Shown here: piece after piece, positions 15,981 through 24,813 of the stretch | How the letters are laid out: every line of letters starts with the position of its first letter | Numbering within the stretch: position 1 is the stretch's first letter | Source: Oscillospiraceae bacterium | Lineage (GTDB): Bacteria; Bacillota; Clostridia; Oscillospirales; Oscillospiraceae | Assembly (NCBI GenBank): GCA_021769865.1 | Contig: JAETSB010000014.1 | Location: forward strand, 1-48,578 | Length of the DNA: 48,578 nt | Direction: 5' to 3' | Translations under genes and position numbers: made by a program | Notes under the pieces: model-generated | Database searches by the model: none | Told to the model about the DNA's origin: nothing | The model's input: only the letters and a program-made list of their open reading frames with translations

Positions 15981-16660
15981 TGGCCCTCTATGCCATCGGG
16001 GACCTGCACCTCTCCCTGTCGGCGGACAAGTCCATGGAGGTTTTCGGTTCCGCCTGGGAGGGTTATGTGGACCGCATCGGGGAAAGCCTCTCCGCCCTGA
16101 CGGCGGAGGACGTGCTGGTCCTGGCGGGGGACACCTCCTGGGGCATGAGCCTGGAGGAGGCCGAGGCGGATTTCAAATTCCTGGACCAGTTCCCCTGTAA
16201 GAAGTATCTGGTGAAGGGCAACCACGACTACTGGTGGACCACCGCCGCCAAGCTCCACCGCTTCTTCGACGAGAAGGGCATCCATACCCTGGACATTCTC
16301 CACAACAGCTGCGTGTTCTATGGGGACTACGCCGTCTGCGGCACCCGGGGCTGGTTTTTGGAGGAGGACGCCCACAACGTGAAGGTCCTGAACCGGGAAG
16401 TGGGGCGGCTGGAAGCGTCCCTGAAGGCGGCGGGGGAGAGGCCCATTCTCTGCTTCCTTCACTACCCGCCCATTTACCAGGGCTACGAGTGCCCGGAGAT
16501 CCTGGAAACCCTGGAAAAGTACCGCGTTTCCCTGTGCTGCTACGGCCATCTCCACGGCCACGCCATTCGGCGGAGGCTGGAGGGAAGGCGGGGGGAAACG
16601 GAGTTTTCCCTGATCTCCGCCGACTATCTGGGCTTTGTTCCAAAAAAAATTTGCGATTGA
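15980..16660 (+). CDS. Metallophosphoesterase
   Basis: 226 residues with all calcineurin-type motifs: GDLHL (6-11), GDTSW, GNHDYWW, FLHYPP and GHLHGHA. The substrate is not identifiable. It overlaps thrC by one base (TAATG) so is co-translated with it. The C-terminus ends shortly after the last motif, so the protein is a single catalytic domain without a membrane anchor. Confidence 0.85.
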   Translation: MALYAIGDLHLSLSADKSMEVFGSAWEGYVDRIGESLSALTAEDVLVLAGDTSWGMSLEEAEADFKFLDQFPCKKYLVKGNHDYWWTTAAKLHRFFDEKGIHTLDILHNSCVFYGDYAVCGTRGWFLEEDAHNVKVLNREVGRLEASLKAAGERPILCFLHYPPIYQGYECPEILETLEKYRVSLCCYGHLHGHAIRRRLEGRRGETEFSLISADYLGFVPKKICD

Positions 16661-16692
16661 AAGAAAAAGGACTGGAATTTTCAATTTTTTTC

Positions 16693-16701
16693 TGATAGAA
16701 T
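16693..16701 (+). promoter_or_regulatory. Extended -10 promoter of tig
   Basis: TG at 16693-16694 one base before TAGAAT (16696-16701) forms an extended -10. No good -35 is visible 17 bp upstream (TGGAAT at best), consistent with an extended-10 promoter. The tract upstream is A/T-rich. Confidence 0.5.
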
Positions 16702-16759
16702 ACTGATTTGCCCGGCGGAGTGCGTTTTGAGCGCCGGGAATGAACGGAGGAAAACAGAC

Positions 16760-18238
16760 ATGAGTGTGAAAAGCTGCGAGAAGATCAAGAAAAGCCAGGT
16801 CGCGCTGACCATCGAAGTAGAGGCCCCCGCGTTCGAGGCCGCCATGGAAAAGGCGTACCGGAAGATGCGGGGCAAGATCAACGTCCCCGGCTTCCGCCCC
16901 GGCAAGGCCCCCCGGAAGATCATCGAGGGCATGTACGGCGCGGAGGTGTTCTTCGACGAGGCCATCAACATCGCCTTCCCCGACGCCTACGAGGCCGCCG
17001 TGAAGGAGAAGGAGCTCCAGGTGGTGGGCTATCCCTCCGTGGAGCTGGTGGGCGAGTGCACCCGGCAGGGCTTTACCTTCAAGGCTGTCGCGCCCGTGTA
17101 TCCCGAGGTCACTTTGGGCCAGTATAAGGGTCTGACCGCCCCCAAGGAGGAGGTCCAGGTCACCGCCGAGGACGTGGACCGCCGCCTCCAGACCCTCACC
17201 GACCGGAACACCCGCCTGGTGTCCGTGGAGCGGGAGGCCAAGGAGGGCGACACCGCCGTCATCGACTTCGAGGGCTTCCTGGACGGCAAGCCCTTCGACG
17301 GCGGCAAGGGGACCAACCACAGCCTGGAGCTGGGGTCCCACAGCTTTGTCCCCGGCTTTGAGGAGCAGGTGGCCGGCATGAAGGCCGGCGACGAGAAAGA
17401 CATCGATATTACCTTCCCCGAGGACTACCACGCGGACCTGGCCGGAAAGGCCGTGGTCTTCAAGGTCAAGTGCCACGAGGTGAAGGAGAAGGAAGTCCCC
17501 GCCCTGGACGACGAGTTCGCCAAGGACGTCTCTGAGTTCGACACCCTGGACGAGCTGAAGGCGGACCTGGAGAAGCAGATCAAAGAGGAGCGGGAGAAGG
17601 ACGCCCAGCGGGGCTTTGAGGACGCGCTAATGGAGCAGGTGGCGGCGAATATCACCGCCGAGATCCCCGACGCCATGGTGGAGGGCCAGGCCCGGCAGTT
17701 CGTGGAGAACTTCCGCACCCAGATCGCCCAGCAGGGCATCCCCTACGACCAGTACCTCCAGATGACCGGCATCCAGGAGTCCAAGCTGCTGGAAGACGCC
17801 AAGGAGCCCGCCCTGCGCCAGGTGAAGATGGACCTGGCCGTCATGGCCATCATCAAGGCCGAGAACATCGAGGCCAGCGACGAGGACGTGGAAGAAGAAT
17901 ACAAGAAGCTGGCGGAGCAGTTCGGCATGGATGAGGAGATGGTGAAGAAGTACATCCAGGCGGATCAGGTGAAGGACCAGGTCTGCAGCCGCCGGGCCAT
18001 CGATGTGGTGACGGAGAGCGCCACCGCCGTCAAGCCGGAGGAGAAGCCCGCTGAGGAGGCGAAGCTCGCGGAAGAGCCCGCCGCCGAGGAGAAGAAGCCC
18101 GCCCGGAAGCCCCGCAAGAAGAAGGCCGAGGAGCCCGCCGCCGAGGGCGCGGAGCCGGCCGCGGAGGAGAAAAAGCCCGCCCGGAAGCCTCGGAAGAAGA
18201 AGACGGAAGAGCCCGAGGAGCCGAAGGACGCCGAATAA
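16760..18238 (+). CDS. tig: Trigger factor with a long Lys/Ala/Pro-rich C-terminal extension
   Basis: 492 residues. Ribosome-associated chaperone and peptidyl-prolyl isomerase. The N-terminal ribosome-binding signature GFRPGKAP is present, followed by a PPIase domain (GDTAVIDFEGFLDGKPFDGG) and the helical chaperone arms. The usual protein ends near residue 425; here about 68 more residues follow, with two copies of AAEEKKPARKPRKKK joined by acidic/Ala stretches. The extension is similar to low-complexity tails of ribosome-linked proteins. I chose the ATG at 16760 because CGGAGG sits 9 bp upstream. The next genes are clpP and clpX, a common order. Confidence 0.92.
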   Translation: MSVKSCEKIKKSQVALTIEVEAPAFEAAMEKAYRKMRGKINVPGFRPGKAPRKIIEGMYGAEVFFDEAINIAFPDAYEAAVKEKELQVVGYPSVELVGECTRQGFTFKAVAPVYPEVTLGQYKGLTAPKEEVQVTAEDVDRRLQTLTDRNTRLVSVEREAKEGDTAVIDFEGFLDGKPFDGGKGTNHSLELGSHSFVPGFEEQVAGMKAGDEKDIDITFPEDYHADLAGKAVVFKVKCHEVKEKEVPALDDEFAKDVSEFDTLDELKADLEKQIKEEREKDAQRGFEDALMEQVAANITAEIPDAMVEGQARQFVENFRTQIAQQGIPYDQYLQMTGIQESKLLEDAKEPALRQVKMDLAVMAIIKAENIEASDEDVEEEYKKLAEQFGMDEEMVKKYIQADQVKDQVCSRRAIDVVTESATAVKPEEKPAEEAKLAEEPAAEEKKPARKPRKKKAEEPAAEGAEPAAEEKKPARKPRKKKTEEPEEPKDAE

Positions 18239-18273
18239 GCCGAATCTTTACTCGCGGATTCACAGATTCGACA

Positions 18274-18310
18274 CATTTTCACATGATGCCTGTGGTATCA
18301 TGTGAAAATG
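18274..18310. repeat. 17-bp inverted repeat between tig and clpP
   Basis: Arms 18274-18290 and 18294-18310 pair over 17 positions (one G-T) around a TGT loop; the outer 14 bp are perfect. No T-run follows on the plus strand, so it is a poor intrinsic terminator. It may be an operator, an RNA stability element, or a processing site separating tig from clpP. Confidence 0.85.
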
Positions 18311-18394
18311 GTTATATGGGCATAACCGCCGGGCGCTGGGGCGCGCTCCATTCCCGGCGGAAACGGCGTCTACAAAAGACTGGAGGTTTTCAAA

Positions 18395-18997
18395 TTGAGT
18401 TTAGTTCCCTACGTAGTTGAGCAGACCAACCGGGGCGAGCGGTCCTATGACATTTTCTCCCGGCTGCTGAACGACCGGATCGTGTTCCTGGGCGAGGAGG
18501 TCAACGCCACCACGGCCAGCCTGATTGTGGCCCAGCTCCTCTATCTGGAGGCCCAGGACCCCGACAAGGACATCCAGCTGTATATCAACAGCCCCGGCGG
18601 CTCCGTCACCGACGGCATGGCCATCTACGACACCATGCAGTACGTCAAGTGCGACGTGTCCACCATCTGTGTGGGTATGGCGGCCAGCATGGGCGCGTTC
18701 CTGCTCTCCGCGGGGACCAAGGGCAAGCGCATCGCCCTGCCCAACGCGGAGATCATGATCCATCAGCCCTCCGCCGGCACCCAAGGCCAGATCACCGACA
18801 TGGCCATCCACTTGAAGCGGCTGGAGACCATCAAGAAGCGGATGAACCGCATCCTGGCGGAGAACACGGGCCGGTCCATCGAGGAGGTCACCGACGCCTG
18901 CGAGCGGGACAACTTCATGAGCGCCGAGGAGGCCAAGGAGTTTGGCCTGATCGACAAGATTTTGGTCAATAAAGAAGAGAAAAAGGACGAGGCCTAA
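18395..18997 (+). CDS. clpP: ATP-dependent Clp protease proteolytic subunit
   Basis: 200 residues. Serine peptidase that forms a tetradecamer and degrades proteins delivered by ClpX. The triad is Ser98 (GMAASMG), His123 (MIHQP) and Asp172 (CERDN), at the canonical spacing. It starts with TTG at 18395, preceded by TGGAGG; the first residues [10 protein letters not shown] match the family start and there is no better ATG. clpX follows after 36 bp. Confidence 0.97.
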   Translation: MSLVPYVVEQTNRGERSYDIFSRLLNDRIVFLGEEVNATTASLIVAQLLYLEAQDPDKDIQLYINSPGGSVTDGMAIYDTMQYVKCDVSTICVGMAASMGAFLLSAGTKGKRIALPNAEIMIHQPSAGTQGQITDMAIHLKRLETIKKRMNRILAENTGRSIEEVTDACERDNFMSAEEAKEFGLIDKILVNKEEKKDEA

Positions 18998-19033
18998 GCG
19001 CAAAGCCCCATCCCCGATAGAGAGGTAGAAACC

Positions 19034-20338
19034 ATGAACGACGACGGCAAGAAGACCCTGCGGTGTTCCTTCTGCGGCAAGCACGAGCAGCAGATTCACC
19101 GTATGATACAGGGTCCCGGCGTGCGCATCTGCGACGAGTGCGTCCACCTGTGCATGAGCATTTTGAACGACGGCTTTGAGCCCGACGCCCCGGCGCTGGA
19201 GGACCTGCCGGACCAGCTGCCCACGCCCCGGGAGATCCGGGATGTGCTGGACCAGTATGTCATCGGCCAGGAGGAGGCGAAGATCGCCCTGTCCGTGGCG
19301 GTGTACAACCACTACAAGCGCATCTTCTTCGGCGGTGACGAGGACGTGGAGCTCCAGAAGAGCAACATCCTGATGCTGGGCCCCACGGGCTCCGGCAAGA
19401 CCCTCTTCGCCCAGACCCTGGCCAAGATTTTGAAGGTGCCCTTCGCCATTGCCGACGCCACCACCCTCACTGAGGCGGGCTACGTGGGTGACGACGTGGA
19501 GAACATCCTCCTCCGCCTGCTCCAGGCGGCGGACTTCGACGTGGAGCGGGCCGAGCACGGCATCATCTACGTGGACGAGATCGACAAGATCGCCCGGAAA
19601 AGCGAAAACACCTCCATCACCCGGGACGTCTCCGGCGAGGGCGTGCAGCAGGCGCTGCTGAAGATCGTGGAGGGGACCGTGGCCAACGTCCCGCCCCAGG
19701 GCGGCCGGAAGCACCCCCACCAGGAGTTCATCCAGATGAACACGAAAAACATCCTGTTCATCTGCGGCGGCGCCTTCGACGGGCTGGAGAAGATCATCGA
19801 AAAGCGCCTGGACCAGAAGAGCATCGGCTTCGGCGCCAACATCCAGGGCAAAAAGGACAAGGACCTGAGCAAGATCCTCCACGAGGTCCAGCCCCACGAC
19901 ATCCTGAAATACGGCATCATTCCCGAGCTGGTGGGCCGCCTGCCGGTCATCGCGCCGCTGAACGGCCTTCGCCGGGAGGACCTGGTGCGCATCCTCCAGG
20001 AGCCCAAGAACGCCCTGGTGAAGCAGTACAAGAAGCTGCTGGAATACGACGACGTGGAGCTGGAGTTTGAGGCCGAGGCGCTGGACGCCATCGCCGACAA
20101 GGCCATCGAGCGGAACATCGGCGCCCGGGGCCTCCGGGCCGTCATGGAGAGGATGCTGACCCAGATCATGTACGACATCCCCTCGGACCCCACCATCGTC
20201 AAGGCCGTCATCACCAAGGACTGCGTGGACGGCACGGGACAGCCCATCCTGACGAAGGACCCGGAGAAGGTAAGCTACTCCGTGAAGCTGAACCCGGGCA
20301 AGAGCGGCAAGGCCCGCCCCCCCAAGTCCGCGTCCTGA
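19034..20338 (+). CDS. clpX: ClpX, ATPase subunit of the ClpXP protease
   Basis: 434 residues. N-terminal zinc-binding domain has Cys11, Cys14, Cys33 and Cys36. The AAA+ core has Walker A GPTGSGKT, the pore loop GYVGDD, Walker [12 protein letters not shown] and ELVGRLP near sensor 2. It unfolds tagged substrates and feeds ClpP, whose gene is immediately upstream. All domains are intact. Confidence 0.97.
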   Translation: MNDDGKKTLRCSFCGKHEQQIHRMIQGPGVRICDECVHLCMSILNDGFEPDAPALEDLPDQLPTPREIRDVLDQYVIGQEEAKIALSVAVYNHYKRIFFGGDEDVELQKSNILMLGPTGSGKTLFAQTLAKILKVPFAIADATTLTEAGYVGDDVENILLRLLQAADFDVERAEHGIIYVDEIDKIARKSENTSITRDVSGEGVQQALLKIVEGTVANVPPQGGRKHPHQEFIQMNTKNILFICGGAFDGLEKIIEKRLDQKSIGFGANIQGKKDKDLSKILHEVQPHDILKYGIIPELVGRLPVIAPLNGLRREDLVRILQEPKNALVKQYKKLLEYDDVELEFEAEALDAIADKAIERNIGARGLRAVMERMLTQIMYDIPSDPTIVKAVITKDCVDGTGQPILTKDPEKVSYSVKLNPGKSGKARPPKSAS

Positions 20339-20349
20339 TACAAAAGCGC

Positions 20350-20419
20350 ATCCGGCGTTCCGCCGGATCGGAAGAGAGGAAGGGAGTAACGTCCCTTCCT
20401 CTCGGGCTGTAAGGCCCGA
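20350..20419 (+). repeat. Three tandem hairpins between clpX and lon
   Basis: Stem 1: ATCCGGCG/CGCCGGAT (20350-20368, loop TTC). Stem 2: 12 perfect bp (20374-20385 with 20392-20403). Stem 3: TCGGGC/GCCCGA (20402-20419). None is followed by a strong T-run. They may attenuate or stabilise the clpX-lon transcript, or control lon. Confidence 0.7.
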
Positions 20420-20471
20420 TTCCATTCTTTGCCATTATTTTCCAGCCCCTGGAAAGGAGCGTGAACCCCCT

Positions 20472-22883
20472 ATGACGCCTATGGAACCCATCACGATGAA
20501 TATGCCGGTGCTGGCCCTCCGGGGCCTGACGGTATTTCCTCACATGAATCTGACCTTTGATGTGGAACGCCCCATCTCCATCGCCGCTCTGGAGCGGGCC
20601 ATGGAGGGGGAGCAGGAGGTCTTCCTGGTCACCCAGCGGGAAATCGGCGTGGAGCATCCGGAGGAGAAGGACCTGTACCAGATCGGCACGGTGTCCCATA
20701 TCCGGCAGATTCTCCGCCTGTCCTCCGGCTCGGCCCGGGTCATGGTGGAGGGCCGCCGGCGGGCCCGGCTGCGGCGGCTGTGGCAGTCCTCTCCCTACCT
20801 CCAGGCCAACATTGAGGAGCTGCCGGAGGAGCCCCCCTCCGAGGCCCGGAGCCCCCGGGCGGAGGCCCTGCTCCGTCAGGCCTGGAGCCTGTTCAGCGAG
20901 TACGCCCAGCTCTCGGGTACCGTCCCGGAGGAAATCCTCACCGCCGTGATGGACAGCCGGGACGTGGGCCGTCTGGCGGATTTCATCACCCAGAACATTC
21001 CCCTGCGGCACACGGACAAGCAGGAGATCCTGGAGGAGCTGGCCCCCTTCGTCCGCCTGCGGAAGCTGAACGGCCTTCTGGCCCGGGAGTGCAGCATCCT
21101 GGGCTTTGAGCACGAGATGGAGGGCAAGATCCGGGACCAGCTGATCCGCACCCAGCGGGACCAGATCCTCCGCACTCAGATTCGGGTCCTCCAGAACGAG
21201 CTGGGGGAAGACGACGATGAGGACGAGGTGGAGGATTACTGCCGCAAAATTTTGGAGCTGCACCTGGGGGAAGAGGCGGAGAAGCACCTTTTGAAGGAGG
21301 CGGGGAAGCTCTCCCGCCAGCCCTACGGCAGCGCCGAGGCGTCGGTGATCCGGAACTACCTGGACGTGTGTCTGGAGATGCCCTGGAATACCGAGACCCG
21401 GGAGCGGGTCAGCGTGGAGGCCGCCCGGAAGGTGCTGGAAAAGGACCACTTCGGCCTGGCGAAGGTGAAGGAACGCATTTTGGAGACCATCGCCGTCCGG
21501 CAGATGAACCCCAAGGGCAAGGGCCAGATCCTCTGCCTGGTGGGCCCGCCGGGGGTGGGCAAGACCTCCATCGCCATCAGCGTCGCCAAGGCGCTGAACC
21601 GGAAGCTGGCCAGGCTGAGCCTGGGCGGCGTCCGGGACGAGGCGGACATCCGGGGCCACCGCCGGACGTACATCGGCTCCATGCCCGGCCGGGTCATCGA
21701 CGCCATCATCCGGGGCGGGTCCATGAACCCCCTGCTGCTGCTGGACGAGATCGACAAGCTGGGGAACGACTACCGGGGAGACCCGGCCTCCGCCCTGCTG
21801 GAGGTGCTGGACAGCGAGCAGAACCACGCTTTCCGGGACCACTATATGGAGATTCCCGTGGACCTGAGCCGGGTCATGTTCATCACCACGGCCAACACCA
21901 CGGACACCATCCCCCAGCCCCTGCTGGACCGGATGGAGGTCATCCGCCTCAGCAGCTACACCGACGAAGAGAAGGTGGAAATCGCCCGGCGCCACCTGCT
22001 GCCCAAGCAGCTGGCGGAGCACGGCCTGAAAAAGTCCTCCCTCCGGGTGGACGACGGCGTGCTCCGGGCCATCATCCGGGACTACACCCGGGAGTCCGGC
22101 GTCCGTCTCCTGGAGCGCCGCATTGCGGCCCTGTGCCGGAAGACGGACATGAAGCTGGTCTCCGGAGAGACGAAACGGGTCACGGTGACCGAGGCGGAGC
22201 TGCCTAAATTCCTGGACTGCCAGCCCTATCCGCCCGCCCTGCACACGGTGCGCGAGGAGGTGGGCGTGGTCAACGGCCTGGCGTGGACGGAGACCGGCGG
22301 AGAGATTCTGGAAGTGGAAGTCAACGTGATGGAGGGCACCGGCAAGCTGGAGCTCACCGGAAACTTAGGCGACGTGATGAAGGAGTCCGCCCAGGCGGCC
22401 CTGAGCTGCATTCGCAGCCGGGCGGCGGTGCTGGACGTGGAGGCGGAGTTTTACAAAAACAAGGACATCCACGTCCACTTCCCCGAGGGCGCGGTGCCCA
22501 AGGACGGCCCTTCGGCGGGCATTGCCGTGACCACGGCCATGCTCTCCGCCCTGACGGACCGGAAGGTCAAGGCGGGCATCGCCATGACGGGGGAGGTGAC
22601 CCTCCGGGGCCGGGTGCTGGCCATCGGCGGTTTGAAGGAGAAGACCATGGCCGCCCTGCGCAGCGGCATCGGCACGGTGCTGATCCCCAAGGACAACGTG
22701 CGGGACCTGGAGGAGATCGACCAGACGGTTCGGGCGGCGCTGAAGTTCATCCCGGTGGAGACCATCGATCAGGTTTTCGACGCCGCGCTGACCCCCATGC
22801 CGGAGACGGCCCGGGAGGAGACAGCCGAGCCGCTCTTCGCCCCCATGGCCCGGGAGAAGGCGGAAGCCGTTCTCCGGCAGTAA
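20472..22883 (+). CDS. lon: ATP-dependent protease Lon (LonA)
   Basis: 803 residues. N-terminal substrate-binding domain, a coiled region (about 190-300), an AAA+ domain with Walker A GPPGVGKT (358-365) and Walker B LLLLDEID (421-428), and a protease domain with catalytic Ser681 (PKDGPSAG) and Lys724 (GGLKEK), 43 residues apart as in E. coli Lon. The ribosome binding site AAGGAG is rather far (about 12 bp) from the first ATG at 20472; a second in-frame ATG lies three codons on and would be farther still. engB follows after 13 bp, as in many Firmicutes. Confidence 0.96.
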   Translation: MTPMEPITMNMPVLALRGLTVFPHMNLTFDVERPISIAALERAMEGEQEVFLVTQREIGVEHPEEKDLYQIGTVSHIRQILRLSSGSARVMVEGRRRARLRRLWQSSPYLQANIEELPEEPPSEARSPRAEALLRQAWSLFSEYAQLSGTVPEEILTAVMDSRDVGRLADFITQNIPLRHTDKQEILEELAPFVRLRKLNGLLARECSILGFEHEMEGKIRDQLIRTQRDQILRTQIRVLQNELGEDDDEDEVEDYCRKILELHLGEEAEKHLLKEAGKLSRQPYGSAEASVIRNYLDVCLEMPWNTETRERVSVEAARKVLEKDHFGLAKVKERILETIAVRQMNPKGKGQILCLVGPPGVGKTSIAISVAKALNRKLARLSLGGVRDEADIRGHRRTYIGSMPGRVIDAIIRGGSMNPLLLLDEIDKLGNDYRGDPASALLEVLDSEQNHAFRDHYMEIPVDLSRVMFITTANTTDTIPQPLLDRMEVIRLSSYTDEEKVEIARRHLLPKQLAEHGLKKSSLRVDDGVLRAIIRDYTRESGVRLLERRIAALCRKTDMKLVSGETKRVTVTEAELPKFLDCQPYPPALHTVREEVGVVNGLAWTETGGEILEVEVNVMEGTGKLELTGNLGDVMKESAQAALSCIRSRAAVLDVEAEFYKNKDIHVHFPEGAVPKDGPSAGIAVTTAMLSALTDRKVKAGIAMTGEVTLRGRVLAIGGLKEKTMAALRSGIGTVLIPKDNVRDLEEIDQTVRAALKFIPVETIDQVFDAALTPMPETAREETAEPLFAPMAREKAEAVLRQ

Positions 22884-22896
22884 AGGAGGGGGAATC

Positions 22897-23487
22897 ATGC
22901 CCATCAACTTTGGAAAGGCGGAATTTGTCCGCTCCGCCGGGACCAGGGAGCAGTTTCTCTGGGACGGCCTGCCCCAGTTTGCCTTTGCGGGCCGGTCCAA
23001 CGTGGGGAAATCCTCGGTGATCAACCGCCTCCTGGGCCGGAAGAACCTGGCTTATGTGGGCTCCTCCCCGGGGAAGACCACCCAGGTGAATTACTACCTG
23101 GTGGACGGCCGGGCCTACCTGGTGGATTTGCCGGGCTACGGCTACGCCAAGGTATCCAAGGCGGAGAAGGAGCGCTGGGGCCGCCTGATGGAGAGCTATT
23201 TTCAGGAGGCCCATATCACCGCCGGCGTATTGATTGTGGACGCCCGGCACAAGCCCACGGCCAATGATCTGACCATGCACGGCTGGTTCCGGGAGACGGG
23301 CTGTCCGGAGATCGTAGCGGCCAACAAGCTGGATAAGCTGAAAAAGAGCCAGATTGACCCGGCCCTGGCCCTGATCCGGGAGACCCTGGAGCTGGGAGAG
23401 GGGGACGTTCTTCTGCCCTTTTCCGCCGAGAAGGGGACGGGGAAGGAGGAGCTGATCCGCCTCCTGAACGCCGCCGGGGGCTTCTGA
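22897..23487 (+). CDS. engB: Ribosome biogenesis GTPase EngB (YsxC)
   Basis: 196 residues. Small GTPase needed for 50S subunit assembly. G1 GRSNVGKSS, G3 DLPGYGYA and G4 ANKLDKL are present, with the family N-terminus ...AEFVRSAGTREQ. The ribosome binding site AAAGGAGG is ideal. It closes the quality-control operon; lon and engB adjacency is common in this phylum. Confidence 0.95.
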   Translation: MPINFGKAEFVRSAGTREQFLWDGLPQFAFAGRSNVGKSSVINRLLGRKNLAYVGSSPGKTTQVNYYLVDGRAYLVDLPGYGYAKVSKAEKERWGRLMESYFQEAHITAGVLIVDARHKPTANDLTMHGWFRETGCPEIVAANKLDKLKKSQIDPALALIRETLELGEGDVLLPFSAEKGTGKEELIRLLNAAGGF

Positions 23488-23557
23488 GGGGAGTGCGGAC
23501 TCGCGAGCAGCGGCAAGAGAACGTCTTTATATTTACCGATGTATATGCCAGGGCGGA

Positions 23558-23595
23558 CGGGCCGCTCAAGGCGGATTTCCGCCTTGAGCGGCCCG
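23558..23595 (+). terminator. Strong hairpin, probable terminator of the lon-engB operon
   Basis: 17 perfect bp (23558-23574 with 23579-23595) around an ATTT loop. The T-run downstream is weak (CTCTGTCTCT), so termination may be partial. It lies 70 bp after engB and before the lacI promoter. Confidence 0.65.
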
Positions 23596-23696
23596 CTCTG
23601 TCTCTGCCTGAGGGATTGATGTTAAGGTAATTTGCCAAAACGAAATGGCTGATTTTGGAATATCCCCCAAAAATGTGTCGAGGGGGGAAGTTACTA

Positions 23697-23726
23697 TTGA
23701 CTTTTTTCCAAAAATTAGAGTATGCT
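23697..23726 (+). promoter_or_regulatory. Sigma-A promoter of the LacI/Tct operon
   Basis: TTGACT (23697-23702) and TATGCT (23721-23726) with an 18-bp spacer. No second promoter is evident before the downstream hydrolase and transporter genes, so it probably serves the whole operon. Confidence 0.75.
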
Positions 23727-23742
23727 TATGTCAACACCGAAA

Positions 23743-23756
23743 TGAGAACGTTCTCA
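23743..23756. promoter_or_regulatory. 14-bp palindromic LacI-type operator
   Basis: TGAGAACGTTCTCA is a perfect palindrome with the central CG typical of LacI/GalR-family operators. It begins 16 bp after the -10 box, about +10 of the transcript, just before the ribosome binding site of the lacI-type gene. This position fits autorepression by roadblock. Confidence 0.8.
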
Positions 23757-23768
23757 ACAGGAGGACAT

Positions 23769-24764
23769 ATGGCGTCCACCATCATTGACGTAGCGAAAAA
23801 ATGCGGGTACTCGAAAGCGACCGTCTCCCGCGCCTACACCGAGCCGGACTGCGTGAGCGAGAAGGCCAAGCGCAAAATATACGCCGCGGCGAAAAGCCTG
23901 AACTACACACCAAACGCCATCGCCCGGGCCATGGTCCGGCAGCGGACGGAAAACATCGCCTTTATCATCCACGAAAAGCAGTCTCCCGCCATACTGAATC
24001 CCTTCTACTCCCCCATTCTGGAGGCCGTCATGCGGGAGAGCGCCCGCCGGAACTACAGCGTGTTCGTCATGACGAATCAGGACGTCCAGCTGCCCAACGG
24101 CGAGGTGTACATCAAGAAGCAGATGGACGGGGTCATCTTTGTGGGCGAGGCAAGCCCCGAGGTGATCGGCAGGCTGCGGGAGCAGAAAATCCCAGTGGTG
24201 CTGCTGAATAATGTCCTGGATATGGAGGGCCTGCTCTGCATCACCACCAGCCATTACGAGGGCGCGGTGAGCGCCGTAGAGCACCTGTATGAGCGAGGAC
24301 ACCGCAGGATCGGCCTCCTGGCCGGGCGGTTTTCCCCCCAGGTCAACGAGGCCCGCTATCAAGGCTATTTCGACACCCTGGCTCGGCGGGGCCTGGAGGC
24401 GAACCCTCGGTATATCCTGGAGATCGAGCCTACGCTGGAGGCGGGGGAGGAAGCCATGTCCCGCCTGCTGAAGCTGGAGGAGCGTCCCACCGCCGTATTC
24501 TGCACCAACGACACCGTCGCGGCGGGCGCCATGAAGGCGGTAATCCGGGCCGGCCTGCGCATCCCGAAGGACATGGCCGTCGTGGGCTTCGACGACAGCT
24601 CGGTCAGCCGCGTTGTGGAGCCGGAGCTGACCACGGTCCGCATCGACATGGACCAGATGGGACGGCTGGCGGCGGAAAAGCTCTTTGACCTGATCGAGGG
24701 CAACCCCTCCGCCGAGACGCGGATCGAGATTCCCACGGAATTGATCGTGCGAAGATCCAGTTAG
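23769..24764 (+). CDS. LacI/GalR-family transcriptional repressor
   Basis: 331 residues. N-terminal helix-turn-helix (about 5-24, TIIDVAKKCGYSKATVSRA) and hinge helix (about 45-58), then a periplasmic-binding-protein-like effector domain (FCTNDTVAAGAM, VGFDDSSVS). I chose the ATG at 23769, with AGGAGG upstream, over an upstream in-frame start that would precede the promoter. It heads an operon with the MBL hydrolase, TctCBA transporter and PfkB kinase, and presumably senses their substrate. The operator is immediately upstream. Confidence 0.92.
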   Translation: MASTIIDVAKKCGYSKATVSRAYTEPDCVSEKAKRKIYAAAKSLNYTPNAIARAMVRQRTENIAFIIHEKQSPAILNPFYSPILEAVMRESARRNYSVFVMTNQDVQLPNGEVYIKKQMDGVIFVGEASPEVIGRLREQKIPVVLLNNVLDMEGLLCITTSHYEGAVSAVEHLYERGHRRIGLLAGRFSPQVNEARYQGYFDTLARRGLEANPRYILEIEPTLEAGEEAMSRLLKLEERPTAVFCTNDTVAAGAMKAVIRAGLRIPKDMAVVGFDDSSVSRVVEPELTTVRIDMDQMGRLAAEKLFDLIEGNPSAETRIEIPTELIVRRSS

Positions 24765-24813
24765 CGCGGCAGATTCTTTTGGAATAAATCCAACATAGAA
24801 AAGAGGTGAAGCG

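Noticed and set aside
15779..17476. 565-codon open frame on the minus strand across thrC end, the phosphoesterase and tig start
   Set aside because: It crosses three sense genes and intergenic sequence with no plausible start signal.
18401..20425. 674-codon open frame on the minus strand opposite clpP and clpX
   Set aside because: Shadow of two textbook genes; composition is low-complexity Val/Leu/His/Gly.
20211..22244. 677-codon open frame on the minus strand opposite lon
   Set aside because: Antisense shadow; the sense frame carries all Lon motifs.
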